Source: Leptospira limi (lineage in GTDB: Bacteria > Spirochaetota > Leptospiria > Leptospirales > Leptospiraceae). From it: DNA of 64,000 nucleotides. Made by a program: the position numbers and the translations under genes. The stretch covers positions 2,828,477 to 2,892,476 of the forward strand of contig NZ_JAMQPV010000001.1 of NCBI RefSeq assembly GCF_026151395.1. The letters run 5' to 3'. Shown in pieces: positions 10,007 through 19,261 of the stretch (its first letter is position 1; the number at the start of each line of letters is the position of its first letter). The notes under the pieces are model-generated. The model did no database searches. It was not told where the DNA came from and saw only the letters and a program-made list of their open reading frames with translations.

Positions 10007-11103
10007 CCCCTTCCCCCTGAAATCACAAGTTCTGTTCCCAGTTGTTTACAAAGAATGGCATATTCTTTTAAAAACGTTTCTGCTTCTTTTGGACCCAATG
10101 GAAAAAAGTAATGATCCCCTGGGAGGTTTTGGTGTTTTCCAAACACAGGAATCACTTCCACAAACAAAAGTTTGTCGCCATCAAAATGAGTCACAACAGA
10201 AATATTGTGTTTTAAGTATTGGTTTTTGGATCCAAAGAAAAAATTACCAAGTGAATACACCACAATCCCTTTAGGGAATACCTCGATCCCTTGCGGCACA
10301 TGGGGATGGTGGCCAATGATCACCTTATAACCAGCATTCACCAAATATTTAGCAGCATTTCGTTCCGTGTCCATGGGTGTGGGATTGTATTCCACTCCCC
10401 AATGTACAGATAATACATTCACTTGCCCAGGTTTTGTTTTTTTGATGATCCTTTCTGCTGTGGCCACACGGAAATAAGCGGCACCTGGGGAATTGGTTCC
10501 AGAAAATAACCTGGTTTCACCTGTATCAGAAAAGGAAAACAATCGAAATTCGGTATTTCCCTTTTTCACAAGGATAGGTAACAGCGCATGGTCGGTGTTT
10601 TTCCCTGCACCTGTATGGAGGATTTTAAATTCATCTAACAGATCTAAGGTTTCAAAAAGTCCATTTTCACCAAAATCCATTGTATGATTGTTTCCAAGGA
10701 AAACTCCATTGATGCCGAGAGCACGTAAGACAGTAAGATCCCTTCTTTCCCCATAAAACACATAGGATTTTCTTTGGTCTGCTGTAGGTGCTTTGTGTAA
10801 TATAGGTGTTTCTAAATTGATAAAGCGAAAGTCAAATTGGTCGAGGTAATGAAAAAAACTCCGAAAGGGAAAAAACACATCCTCAGAACGCATGGAATCT
10901 CGAACTCCCCAATTGAACATCACATCACCACCAAACCAAAGTTTAGTGGAGTTTGAAATTTGTAGAGACTCACCAGTTTCTGTTTGAAACTGATATAAGT
11001 ATTTGATTGGTAATTCCAATGGATCTTCCAAATGTTCTGGAAAATCCGCAGAAAAAAGAAGGATCGGAAATAATAGAAGCGAAACAAAAAACTTATGTTT
11101 CAT
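9961..11103 (-). CDS. CapA-like metallophosphatase-fold protein, exported
   Basis: This 380-residue protein belongs to the CapA/poly-gamma-glutamate biosynthesis fold, related to calcineurin-type phosphoesterases. Residues 1-18 form a signal peptide (MKHKFFVSLLLFPILLFSA). The metal-site motifs are GGDVMFN, NLETPI, GNNHTMDFG, a central SVHWGVEY and GHHPHVPQG. Proteins of this type act at the cell surface, but the substrate here is unknown and nothing nearby shows polyglutamate synthesis. It lies three bases downstream of a lipoprotein gene and is probably co-transcribed with it. Confidence 0.85.
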   Translation of the reverse strand: MKHKFFVSLLLFPILLFSADFPEHLEDPLELPIKYLYQFQTETGESLQISNSTKLWFGGDVMFNWGVRDSMRSEDVFFPFRSFFHYLDQFDFRFINLETPILHKAPTADQRKSYVFYGERRDLTVLRALGINGVFLGNNHTMDFGENGLFETLDLLDEFKILHTGAGKNTDHALLPILVKKGNTEFRLFSFSDTGETRLFSGTNSPGAAYFRVATAERIIKKTKPGQVNVLSVHWGVEYNPTPMDTERNAAKYLVNAGYKVIIGHHPHVPQGIEVFPKGIVVYSLGNFFFGSKNQYLKHNISVVTHFDGDKLLFVEVIPVFGKHQNLPGDHYFFPLGPKEAETFLKEYAILCKQLGTELVISGGRGYVFFEKELKAKLKP

Positions 11104-11106
11104 CTC

Positions 11107-11895
11107 TTAAAAACGAAATACTTGTGGGGATACTTCGGTGATTTGTGATTTTTTCAATTTGATTTGGATGAGAACATTTTCCTTTTCCGTATCAAGGCTC
11201 ACAACTTTGGTTGTGATTTCTTTAGGTGGGTGAATTTGGTTCACACTTGTTTTCACAATGGCGATGGCCTTTAGTCCCCGTTTACCACTTGATAACTCCA
11301 ATCGGTCCAAATTACCATCTTTAAAAAAATATTCGTAATCCCCATCTGCTTTGGAAAGGGCAACTCTAGTTTCACTTAGATTGAATTTTGCCTTTGGGTT
11401 CTGGATTTCATTTAAATAATTACCTGTAAGGTATGCATAAATCACAGGAAAGGGAATTGTATATTTTTTGCCCGAATTTGGATCTTGGATGAGGATATCA
11501 CCCATTGGTAAAGTTTGGATTTCTTTTGTACTGGTTGGTTTGATTTGGATTTGGTTTTCGTTTGCTATGAGTTCAGTAAAAACCATTCCAAAAAAACTAT
11601 CCATTAATTGGATTTTGATTTGTTTTGAATCTTTGGCAAAAAATACCTTTCCATCCAAATTTACATTTTCTTTCTTAGGGACAAAAGTTTGGATCTGCAT
11701 TGAAAATTCTGATTTAAAACTAGGGAAATCGGGATTTTTGTCCAAAACCTCTTTTAAAAAAGACTGAGAGGAATTATCCTTTGCGGGTAAATACTTTCCA
11801 TTTGCTTTTCCTAAAAAATTAGGATCTTCTACTTCTGCCGATTGGCAGCTGAGTAAAAGTAAAATGGAAACAATTGTTAGATAACGAGAAATCAT
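11107..11895 (-). CDS. Outer-membrane lipoprotein, LolA/LolB-like fold candidate
   Basis: The N-terminus has a lipoprotein signal with lipobox LLSC (Cys about residue 17). The 262-residue protein then shows alternating beta-strand pattern with 'KVFFAKDSKQIKIQLMDSF' and 'MVFTELIANENQIQI', which resembles the half-barrel of LolA/LolB or DUF4292 proteins that bind lipid chains. Overlap of four bases with the TPR gene upstream indicates an operon. The fold assignment is a guess from pattern; the lipoprotein status is well supported. Confidence 0.7.
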   Translation of the reverse strand: MISRYLTIVSILLLLSCQSAEVEDPNFLGKANGKYLPAKDNSSQSFLKEVLDKNPDFPSFKSEFSMQIQTFVPKKENVNLDGKVFFAKDSKQIKIQLMDSFFGMVFTELIANENQIQIKPTSTKEIQTLPMGDILIQDPNSGKKYTIPFPVIYAYLTGNYLNEIQNPKAKFNLSETRVALSKADGDYEYFFKDGNLDRLELSSGKRGLKAIAIVKTSVNQIHPPKEITTKVVSLDTEKENVLIQIKLKKSQITEVSPQVFRF

Positions 11896-13886
11896 TCTGA
11901 AATTTCCTTTTCCACTCGTTTGATTTTTGACACCAAGTTTTTGTTAGACGTCTCTTTGTCTTTGGATAGTGAAAGTTTAAAAAATTGGACGGCATTGACT
12001 GGGTCTTTTTTTGCTAAATACACATCTCCCAGATGTTCATAAATCACTGGGTCCTCAAACCCTCGTTCCAAAGCCAATGAGGCTGCAAAGTTTAGATGTA
12101 ATAAAGCCAAATTAAAGTCTTTTTTTCGGTAGTACACCCAACCCAAACTGTCCTGGTAGGCGGGATTATCTGGTTCTAATGTAACAGCTTGAGTTAACAA
12201 TTGTTTGGCTTCTTCAGGAAACATATCTTTTTCAGCATACAAATAACCTAAATAATTCATAGCATTGGATGCATTTGGATTGAGAGAAATGGTTTTTTTA
12301 AGATCTGATTCTGTTTCAGGAAATTGTTTGAGTTTATCGTAAGCAGTCGCTCTATAAAAATAAAAATTAGGATTGGTTGGATCCATTTGGATGGCTTGCG
12401 TGTAATCATTAATACTTTCTTTGTACTTTTCCAATTGGAAATAAGACAATCCACGCAAATAATAATGAGTTGGGTTCGGATTTTCAGAAATGGTTTCGGA
12501 CAAAATATCTACAGAAACTTTTTCTTTTTTTAAATTACCTTGCAGATACAAATAAGCCAAACGGAATCGCATACGGAATTTTTTTTCAAGGTCCGAACTC
12601 AAAACAATTGCTTCTTTCATGGAAAGGATTGCATGGTTCCACTGTCCTAACATCTCTTGGCAGTTTGCAATTTTTTCTAAGTAACTTGCCTGTTCTTCCA
12701 ATCGGGTTGAGTTCAGTCTATGTTTCCCTCGTTTGAGGATTTTTTCAGCAAGCCCGTATTGTCTATATTCGTAAGCATACTGAGCTGTTTCTGCATTAAT
12801 TTGTTCGTAATCGGGGTCATTCAGTTTATCAGCTAACTCAAGGAAAGCGACACGTGGTGACAATCTACCTGGATTTGATTTGATAAAATTTCGTAGTTTT
12901 TCATCTAAGCCAGTGGTACGGCCGTTCACCAATTGGTATAAAATGGGGATGATGCCGTCTTTTGGAATTTTTTTCTCATTTTTTAAAGTATCAAAAAACT
13001 GAGGTGCTAAATCACGGGCTTCTAAAAAATAAATTTCAGCTAACATGTGAGAGGCGTCAATGTCTCTCGAATTTTTTTCCCTAATTTGTTCCAAATAAAA
13101 TTTGGACATCTTAAAATCACCTAAAACAAAATAAATTTGTGCCAAACGAAACAATACTTCCATATCATTTTTATTAACTGAATTGTATTCATTATAACGT
13201 TTGATGGCAATTTTTGGGTAATCTAACTTATAATTCAGTTCACCTAACGATTTTGCTGTGATGTATTTGTATTTGGAATGATTGTCCCTTCTTTCAATGA
13301 CAAAAGAAAGAGCGGTGTAGTACAATAAGGATTGGTTCCACATTTTTCGTTCAAAGTACAAATTTCCAAGTAAATACAAAAAATCAGGATCATTGGGAAA
13401 AGAGACCAAATCATGTTCCAATACTTCAGTTGCCTTCGTTAAGTCTTGTTCCCGAAGGCGAATCCTCATTTGTAAAATAACAAGTTCTTTTGTGACTTCT
13501 TTCGTGTTTTGTTTTGCAATCTCAGACCATTCCCAAGCTTTGCCTGGATTTCCTAACTCCAAATAATTTTGTGCTTGGATTTCCGCTGATTGGGCACTTG
13601 GACCTTGCCCTTTTTCTTTTAAACAAGAGTGGTATTTGTCTAAAAACGACACGGAGTTTTCAAAGCCAAGTTTTGCCTCTGCTGTCTTTTTACGGTTGTT
13701 TGCTTGGTAACCATCAATTTGTTCGTAGATGGCGCGAGAGAGTAAGTATTCACTTGGAACACCAGGTTCAAGGAGGGAACAATCTTTCTGTTTGGAGGTT
13801 GGATCTGCCTGGTTTGGAAAAACAGAAAGAAAACATAAGAAAACAAAGAGGAATTGGTAGTTTAGAGTTTTAATTGCTTGAAACAT
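11892..13886 (-). CDS. Exported TPR-repeat protein
   Basis: The protein has about 664 residues. Starting at ATG 13886 gives an N-terminal signal-like helix (KTLNYQFLFVFLCFLSVFP); the open frame continues upstream to 13985 but those residues do not resemble a signal peptide. The body consists of tetratricopeptide repeats, such as 'YYLRGLSYFQLEKYKESIND' and 'LGDVYLAKKDPVNAVQFFKL', spread from about residue 120 to 640. TPR arrays mediate protein-protein contacts, and this one probably acts in the periplasm. It overlaps the lipoprotein gene downstream by four bases. Its 5' end faces the divergent gene at 13925 with only 38 bases between starts. Confidence 0.85.
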   Translation of the reverse strand: MFQAIKTLNYQFLFVFLCFLSVFPNQADPTSKQKDCSLLEPGVPSEYLLSRAIYEQIDGYQANNRKKTAEAKLGFENSVSFLDKYHSCLKEKGQGPSAQSAEIQAQNYLELGNPGKAWEWSEIAKQNTKEVTKELVILQMRIRLREQDLTKATEVLEHDLVSFPNDPDFLYLLGNLYFERKMWNQSLLYYTALSFVIERRDNHSKYKYITAKSLGELNYKLDYPKIAIKRYNEYNSVNKNDMEVLFRLAQIYFVLGDFKMSKFYLEQIREKNSRDIDASHMLAEIYFLEARDLAPQFFDTLKNEKKIPKDGIIPILYQLVNGRTTGLDEKLRNFIKSNPGRLSPRVAFLELADKLNDPDYEQINAETAQYAYEYRQYGLAEKILKRGKHRLNSTRLEEQASYLEKIANCQEMLGQWNHAILSMKEAIVLSSDLEKKFRMRFRLAYLYLQGNLKKEKVSVDILSETISENPNPTHYYLRGLSYFQLEKYKESINDYTQAIQMDPTNPNFYFYRATAYDKLKQFPETESDLKKTISLNPNASNAMNYLGYLYAEKDMFPEEAKQLLTQAVTLEPDNPAYQDSLGWVYYRKKDFNLALLHLNFAASLALERGFEDPVIYEHLGDVYLAKKDPVNAVQFFKLSLSKDKETSNKNLVSKIKRVEKEISE

Positions 13887-13924
13887 CAGTAGATTCCGGC
13901 AAAGATCGGGTACAGGGACAATCC

Positions 13925-15181
13925 TTGAACCAAATCTTCCGAGAAAATTTAAAATACATTCTGGCTGTTCTCCTCGTGTGGGCAATCACTTTCCCATGGA
14001 TTCTGAGAAACAAGGACACGATCCTTGCCAAAATCACCCTCACTTACAATTCGTTTTTTGGTTATCCCAATCCACGGATCGCCCACTCTCTGATTGCCAA
14101 AGGGGATGCAGTTCTCGAAGGCAGAAAGGAAGGTGGTACGAACCTCCTCCAAACCATTAGCCAATTTTTTAGTGCAGAAGAAAATGGAAAAGGCACCATT
14201 TTGCCACTAGACCTGACCCTCATGGAAAAAGCCTGCCTCTACTTTCGTAGCAAAGAACATGTGGAGGACCATTTTTTAGAACTCACATGGCGGGAAAAAG
14301 CAAGTGATTGGGAGTCTCCTCTTTTCCAAAGAATGGCACCACAAGGGGAATTAACACTCGGTCCCAATCCCAAAGAGTATTGGAACTCACACATTGAAGC
14401 CGTTTTAACGGCTCTTGATTATTACAAACGTGCCTTACGATTTTCAGGTCCCGAACTCATCGCACCAAAAAAAATAGAATCTGTCGCATGGGCAAGTTGT
14501 AGGCCAAGTGAGATCCTACTCGCCTACAAAACACATATGGTCGAAACAGAAACCTATGTTCTCAAAAAACTAACAGAGCTTGAAAAAGTTCCGAGTGGCC
14601 TCAGTGCAGTCCAAAAACGAAGTGTGGTATTATCTTCCATCAAAAGAAGTGATTTTTCAGAAGTTTCGGCAAATGATTATTTGGAATCCTTGCTTAGGCA
14701 AATCCTTCTCACAGGAATGAAAAATTTTTCTCCGAGAGAAATGGACGATATTTACGAACGAATTTTATACTTCGTTGGTGCAGATGAAAGAGAGTATTTA
14801 AAATTTAAATTTCGTCGCGCTGAACTGTATTTCCAACTAGGCAGTGAAGAAGAAAACTATTACCAAAAAGCAGCCATTGAATTTAAGGAATCTGCAAACA
14901 TCCAACTAGCTTCTGAAATAGAAGATATCAATTTACCTGCGTTACTTGTTCATGAGTTTGAGGCCAAACTTAAACAAGCAGAAAGTTACCACAAACTAAA
15001 AGAAAATAACAAAAGTTTGACCATTCTCGATTCATTAAAACCAAAACTGCGAAACGTCGACGAACGAAGTGTTGGTGGTAAAAAAGATGAAATCTTAAAG
15101 GCATACCATAACCTAACCAGGTCCGTTCTCCGCAAACTCGGACGTTACGAAGAAGCAGATGAAATCCCATTTAGCGAATGA
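13925..15181 (+). CDS. Membrane-anchored protein of unknown function
   Basis: I do not recognise a family. One transmembrane segment lies near the N-terminus (YILAVLLVWAITFPWIL), followed by a long, largely helical extracytoplasmic region containing a TPR-like stretch near the C-terminus (FRRAELYFQLGSEEENYYQK). I chose TTG at 13925, preceded by AGGGA at good spacing. An in-frame TTG at 13874 would overlap the divergent TPR gene, and no ATG precedes the membrane helix. Its 3' end overlaps the following desulfurase gene by 23 bases, so the two are probably co-expressed. Confidence 0.7.
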   Translation: MNQIFRENLKYILAVLLVWAITFPWILRNKDTILAKITLTYNSFFGYPNPRIAHSLIAKGDAVLEGRKEGGTNLLQTISQFFSAEENGKGTILPLDLTLMEKACLYFRSKEHVEDHFLELTWREKASDWESPLFQRMAPQGELTLGPNPKEYWNSHIEAVLTALDYYKRALRFSGPELIAPKKIESVAWASCRPSEILLAYKTHMVETETYVLKKLTELEKVPSGLSAVQKRSVVLSSIKRSDFSEVSANDYLESLLRQILLTGMKNFSPREMDDIYERILYFVGADEREYLKFKFRRAELYFQLGSEEENYYQKAAIEFKESANIQLASEIEDINLPALLVHEFEAKLKQAESYHKLKENNKSLTILDSLKPKLRNVDERSVGGKKDEILKAYHNLTRSVLRKLGRYEEADEIPFSE

Positions 15182-16289
15182 TATAAAGTATTTTGATTAT
15201 AATGCGACTCACCCCCCCTACCAAGAAATTTTAGAGTCGTGTTTAAAAGAATACTTAGAAAACTTTTACAATCCTTCGGGAATTACACGTTATTCTCTTA
15301 AAAACCAAGGCAAAATTGAACAAACGAGAAAGTATCTGAGCCAAGTAACAAAAGGTAAGGAAAAACAATTTATCTTTTCCTCCACTGGAACTGAGGCAAA
15401 CTTTTTACTCATCCAAAGTATACGAATTTTATACCCAAATTTAGAGTCTGTGATTGTGTCCCCCTTTGAACATGCGAGCATGTACGCTGCCTTAGATTCC
15501 TTTGGATTTTCACCCCTATTGGTTCACACGAACAAATCGGGAACTATCGATTTGAATCATTTGGAAAGGTTATTAAAAGAAAATCCAAAACCTGTCATTT
15601 GTTTGTATGCTGGCAATGAAACAGGAGTGATTCAACCTGCAAAGTTAATTCATTCTTTGACTAAAGAACATGGCCAACTTTTTTATAGTGATTTGATGCA
15701 AGCATTCTGCAAAATCCCTGTACCATTTGAATTGTTTGATGGTTATACATTCTCTGGTCATAAAATTGGTGCAGGTATGGGTGCCGCCGTCACTTACTTA
15801 CCAACTGAAAACAAAAACTTTCGTCTGTTTGGTGGTGGAAACCAAGAAAATGAACATAGAGCTGGAACTGAAAATACATTTGCAATTAATTGCCTACAGA
15901 AAGTAACAGAAAATCAACTCACCAACTTAGAAGAAAAAAATATAAAACTAAAAGGTTTCCAAAAAATTTTAGAAGACCAGTTAGAATCCTTTGGCTGTGA
16001 AATCATTGCGAAAAATGAAACGAGACTACCCAATACAACCTTTCTCATTTTACCCATCCAAACTGTTGATTTTTTCCTTCTGGGATTGGAAGAAAAGGGA
16101 ATCATTGTATCTACGGGAAGTTCCTGCAAATCAAGAGCCAGAGAAGCTTCTAAATCTCTACTTCAAATGGGTTATTCTGAAGAAGAAGCCCTTAGAGCAA
16201 TTCGGATTTCTACTGGCAGTTTTACAACTTTAGAAGATGTGAATTTACTGATAGACCAAATCAAAATCCTCATCCAAAAACTAAAATGA
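15159..16289 (+). CDS. Cysteine desulfurase-like aminotransferase (class V, NifS/IscS type)
   Basis: This PLP enzyme would remove sulfur from cysteine to give alanine and an enzyme persulfide. Key residues are visible in 376 residues: the N-terminal YFDYNATHPP, FSSTGTEAN for cofactor binding, His105 (PFEHAS), the PLP lysine Lys202 in FSGHKIGAG, EHRAGTEN near 232-239, and the catalytic cysteine Cys323 in STGSSCKSRA. No iscU, sufU or tRNA-thiolation gene is adjacent, so the sulfur acceptor is unknown. It overlaps the gene before it and lies seven bases before the CHAT protease gene. Confidence 0.88.
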   Translation: MKSHLANDIKYFDYNATHPPYQEILESCLKEYLENFYNPSGITRYSLKNQGKIEQTRKYLSQVTKGKEKQFIFSSTGTEANFLLIQSIRILYPNLESVIVSPFEHASMYAALDSFGFSPLLVHTNKSGTIDLNHLERLLKENPKPVICLYAGNETGVIQPAKLIHSLTKEHGQLFYSDLMQAFCKIPVPFELFDGYTFSGHKIGAGMGAAVTYLPTENKNFRLFGGGNQENEHRAGTENTFAINCLQKVTENQLTNLEEKNIKLKGFQKILEDQLESFGCEIIAKNETRLPNTTFLILPIQTVDFFLLGLEEKGIIVSTGSSCKSRAREASKSLLQMGYSEEEALRAIRISTGSFTTLEDVNLLIDQIKILIQKLK

Positions 16290-16296
16290 CACCCTA

Positions 16297-17652
16297 ATGA
16301 AAATCCGAATCATTTCTAAATACTCTGACCAAGGTATCTCTGATGGTGAATGTTTTTGGGAAGAAAAACAGTCCCAATTTGGGTCCGTCGAAAAAACGAC
16401 TCCATTTTCAGGGCAATTACTGAAGGAATTTCAAAATGATTGGTCCATTTTTGTAGAACGAATTTTATCTCAAAATCCCAAAAAGGAGGAATTTTTAGAC
16501 AAACTAGGTAAAAAGTCGGATAGTTTAGAACAAATCGTATTTGGTGAATCCCTTCCCTTTTGGAGGACTCCTGGATTTCGGGGCACCATCGAGTTGTTAG
16601 TTGATCCAGAATTTTCTCCAATTCCTTGGGAAATCTTAAGATCTACAAATGGATTTTTATTCCAAGATAAAAATTTCAAACGAGGGATTCGGATTCAAAA
16701 AAACCAAAGGGAAATCTCAAAAAAAACAAATGTTGCCTTGATCATCTGTAATCCAGTCATTCCCAGTTTAGAAAACACTGTAAATGAAGAATGTGTCAGC
16801 CTATATCCAATTTTCGAAAAAAAACTTCCCCTCAGAATCCTAAAACAAAATCACCTAACTAAAATTCGTTTCATCGAAGAACTAAATTCTGTTAAATATT
16901 TACACTATGCAGGCCATTCTGAAAAAAAAGGAATCCCTATTGGAAAAGATCAATTCATTTCCATGAATGAAATTGCATCAAGATCATTTAGTCATTTAGA
17001 CTTAGTATTCTTTAATAGCTGTTACTCGTCATTTGACTCCATAAAGCAAGCGGGTCTAACAACCAGTTTTCTAAAAGCTGGTGCCAAACAAGTCATTGGA
17101 TTTTTATATCCGGTGGAAACAAATGTAGCCAAGGAAATTGGAATTTCCTTTTGGAAATATTTTTTAGAATCTAAAAATGCAGAAAAAAGTTTAGAAAAAA
17201 TAAGGAAACAATTACAAAAAGGATCTGGAAAAGAGATCATAACAGCCATTAGTTTGGTGCAATTTTCTACTTTGGCACCAAACCCACTTCCAAAAAGGAT
17301 AGTAAGCATTGTCTCAAGTTTATTACTGATTTTATGTTTTCTTCTTTTCACAAAAGAACCTCAAAATGAAAACCCAGTTGGAACTCCAATGCAAATGGAA
17401 AACACAAAGGGAAATTCTGTAAACGAGAACTCGGTGGTGTCCCAACCAAAAAACCAGCCCAAAGACCCATTGGTATTAAGAATCCAAAAAATCACTCATC
17501 CAGAATTTCGAAAAAAAGCACTTCTCTTTTTGGAAACAAAACATGAGTTACTTGACGAAACTCAAAAACGAGATATCTTAGAGTCGATCCTTTCAGAAGG
17601 ATCTTCTGAAGAAAAAATGTATTATGAATTCAAAACAAGGAGTGGGTTTTGA
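16297..17652 (+). CDS. CHAT-domain protease with C-terminal membrane anchor
   Basis: CHAT proteins are caspase-like cysteine peptidases. The catalytic pair is visible as His207 in LHYAGHSEKKG and Cys242 in LVFFNSCYSS, followed by the usual GAKQVIGFLYPV strand-loop. The N-terminal 140 residues include a segment (IELLVDPEFSPIPWEILRST) typical of CHAT proteins. A hydrophobic helix at about residues 335-351 is followed by a charged tail of about 100 residues, so the protease would face the cytoplasm with its tail outside. The stop codon overlaps the next gene's TTG start (TTGA). A sigma factor gene lies two genes downstream. Confidence 0.85.
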   Translation: MKIRIISKYSDQGISDGECFWEEKQSQFGSVEKTTPFSGQLLKEFQNDWSIFVERILSQNPKKEEFLDKLGKKSDSLEQIVFGESLPFWRTPGFRGTIELLVDPEFSPIPWEILRSTNGFLFQDKNFKRGIRIQKNQREISKKTNVALIICNPVIPSLENTVNEECVSLYPIFEKKLPLRILKQNHLTKIRFIEELNSVKYLHYAGHSEKKGIPIGKDQFISMNEIASRSFSHLDLVFFNSCYSSFDSIKQAGLTTSFLKAGAKQVIGFLYPVETNVAKEIGISFWKYFLESKNAEKSLEKIRKQLQKGSGKEIITAISLVQFSTLAPNPLPKRIVSIVSSLLLILCFLLFTKEPQNENPVGTPMQMENTKGNSVNENSVVSQPKNQPKDPLVLRIQKITHPEFRKKALLFLETKHELLDETQKRDILESILSEGSSEEKMYYEFKTRSGF

Positions 17653-18677
17653 AATATAGGGGTTTCTTTGTTTTTGGGTTTTTCTTTTTTTTAAATCCAA
17701 TTTTACCCCAATGGTTTACAAAATCAGCGACTTTTGAATCCATCTGGTCAAACTTCCAAATAACTCCAAATATCGTTTCGGAAGCCTATACCATTTCGAG
17801 TTTTCCCATTTTACGGGAAGTAGAAACCAAAGAAAATGAAGAGTATGATTATTATTTTCAACTTTGTAAATTCCAAGAAATCAGAGAACTCACAGAAATC
17901 CTTTCCTACCTTTCCTTTTATGATGCATTATTACAAATCAAACGATGTACAGAAATAACTAAACATGAAACAGCGAACTTAGAAAAGCAGATCAAAAAAA
18001 AACTATTTGAACTGACAGTATTTCCCAAATTAGAAATTTTATCATCCGAGATTTCCAATGCGGAAAATTTAAATTTAGTTCGTGAATTACAATCTGAATG
18101 GGAAAAAACAGTTTATCTCTATTCCAATTTTTATAAACCTCACGAGGTTCTATTGTTTGGAAAAGAACGAGAATATACGTTAAGTCTCAATCGTATTCTG
18201 TATTCCGATATGCCAGAATCCAAAAGAAGATCCTCTTTACTTCGCTTATTACAAGACATCAAAACAAATCAAAAATCCACCTACCAACTGTTTTACTATT
18301 CAAAACAAAACCCTTGGAATCTCGCAGACTTAAAATCGGAAAATGAGAAGTCTAAATCCTATTTTTTACAAATCCTTTCCTCATGGAAAATTGACCCTCT
18401 GTTTTCCGATTGGCAAAAACTTCAACTGAACGAATTACAAATTTGTTTAGAAAAACTCCCAACGGAGGAAAAGAAAATTCGAATATTCGGTTTTTTTGGT
18501 TTTTTCTCCGATTATGGAAGATTCTCAGTAGAAAACCCAAGTTTTGAAACGAAAGAAAACCTAACAAAGTTGTTATACATCCGCCAAACGTTATTCCAAT
18601 CCCATCATTTTCAAAAAAGATTAGAAAATGTAATGATAAATTGCAAAAATTCCGTCGAATCGAAGAAAGAACTATGA
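17649..18677 (+). CDS. Exported protein of unknown function in CHAT-sigma operon
   Basis: I do not recognise a family. The 342-residue protein has a hydrophobic N-terminus (FFVFGFFFFLNPILPQW) that may be a signal peptide or anchor. The rest is rich in Lys, Glu, Phe and Tyr and appears helical. The start is TTG at 17649, supported by AAGGAG at 17637-17642 and by a four-base overlap with the CHAT gene's stop codon. Its own stop overlaps the sigma factor ATG by four bases. The tight coupling to a protease and a sigma factor suggests a sensor, a protease substrate or an anti-sigma role, but the sequence shows no known anti-sigma domain. Confidence 0.7.
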   Translation: MKYRGFFVFGFFFFLNPILPQWFTKSATFESIWSNFQITPNIVSEAYTISSFPILREVETKENEEYDYYFQLCKFQEIRELTEILSYLSFYDALLQIKRCTEITKHETANLEKQIKKKLFELTVFPKLEILSSEISNAENLNLVRELQSEWEKTVYLYSNFYKPHEVLLFGKEREYTLSLNRILYSDMPESKRRSSLLRLLQDIKTNQKSTYQLFYYSKQNPWNLADLKSENEKSKSYFLQILSSWKIDPLFSDWQKLQLNELQICLEKLPTEEKKIRIFGFFGFFSDYGRFSVENPSFETKENLTKLLYIRQTLFQSHHFQKRLENVMINCKNSVESKKEL

Positions 18678-19243
18678 GTGATGAGATACGGAGTTTAATC
18701 GATAATTGTTTACTCGGGAAAAGAGAGGCATGGCAAACACTCATCCAAAAATTCCATCGCCTAATCATCGGAACTTGTGCACATTACGTACCAAGAGAAG
18801 AAGTGGTAGATACTTCGCAACTTGTGTATTTAAAACTCACCGAAAATGACTACCAATTATTGCGTAAGTTCAAGGGAGAAAGTTTACCCGCCTTTATTAT
18901 CTATTTAAACGAAATTGCCAAAAACATCAGTATGTCCCAAACACGGAGCATTCGCCGAACCGAATACAGAGAAGGGATTTCTCTCGATTTGAGCATTGAT
19001 ATTCTGGATGAAAGGTTAACCCAAGAGGATGTTTATTTCGAATGGGAAGAAAAAAAGGAGTTTTACGATCTCATTGAATCATTAGATGAACCCCATAAGG
19101 AAATCCTCATCTTACGACTGAAAGGGTATAAATTCAAAGAAATTGCTGAAATTTTAGAAGTTCCTATCGGAACAGTACTAGCTAGAGCCAATCGCGCCAA
19201 AGAAAAGATAAAAAAATTACAAACCAAGGAAATAAAGCCGTAA
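18674..19243 (+). CDS. ECF-like RNA polymerase sigma factor
   Basis: This 189-residue protein has the two-domain plan of extracytoplasmic-function sigma factors. Region 2 spans about residues 12-90 (an atypical version with YLKLTENDYQLLRKFKGES). Region 4 spans about 130-185, with a helix-turn-helix at LKGYKFKEIAEILEVPIGTV and a basic recognition helix (ARANRAKEKIKKL). ATG at 18674 was chosen because it overlaps the upstream stop as ATGA. Position in an operon with a CHAT protease suggests activation by proteolysis. The target promoters are unknown. Confidence 0.85.
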   Translation: MSDEIRSLIDNCLLGKREAWQTLIQKFHRLIIGTCAHYVPREEVVDTSQLVYLKLTENDYQLLRKFKGESLPAFIIYLNEIAKNISMSQTRSIRRTEYREGISLDLSIDILDERLTQEDVYFEWEEKKEFYDLIESLDEPHKEILILRLKGYKFKEIAEILEVPIGTVLARANRAKEKIKKLQTKEIKP

Positions 19244-19261
19244 TGGGGGGACATCAATAGT

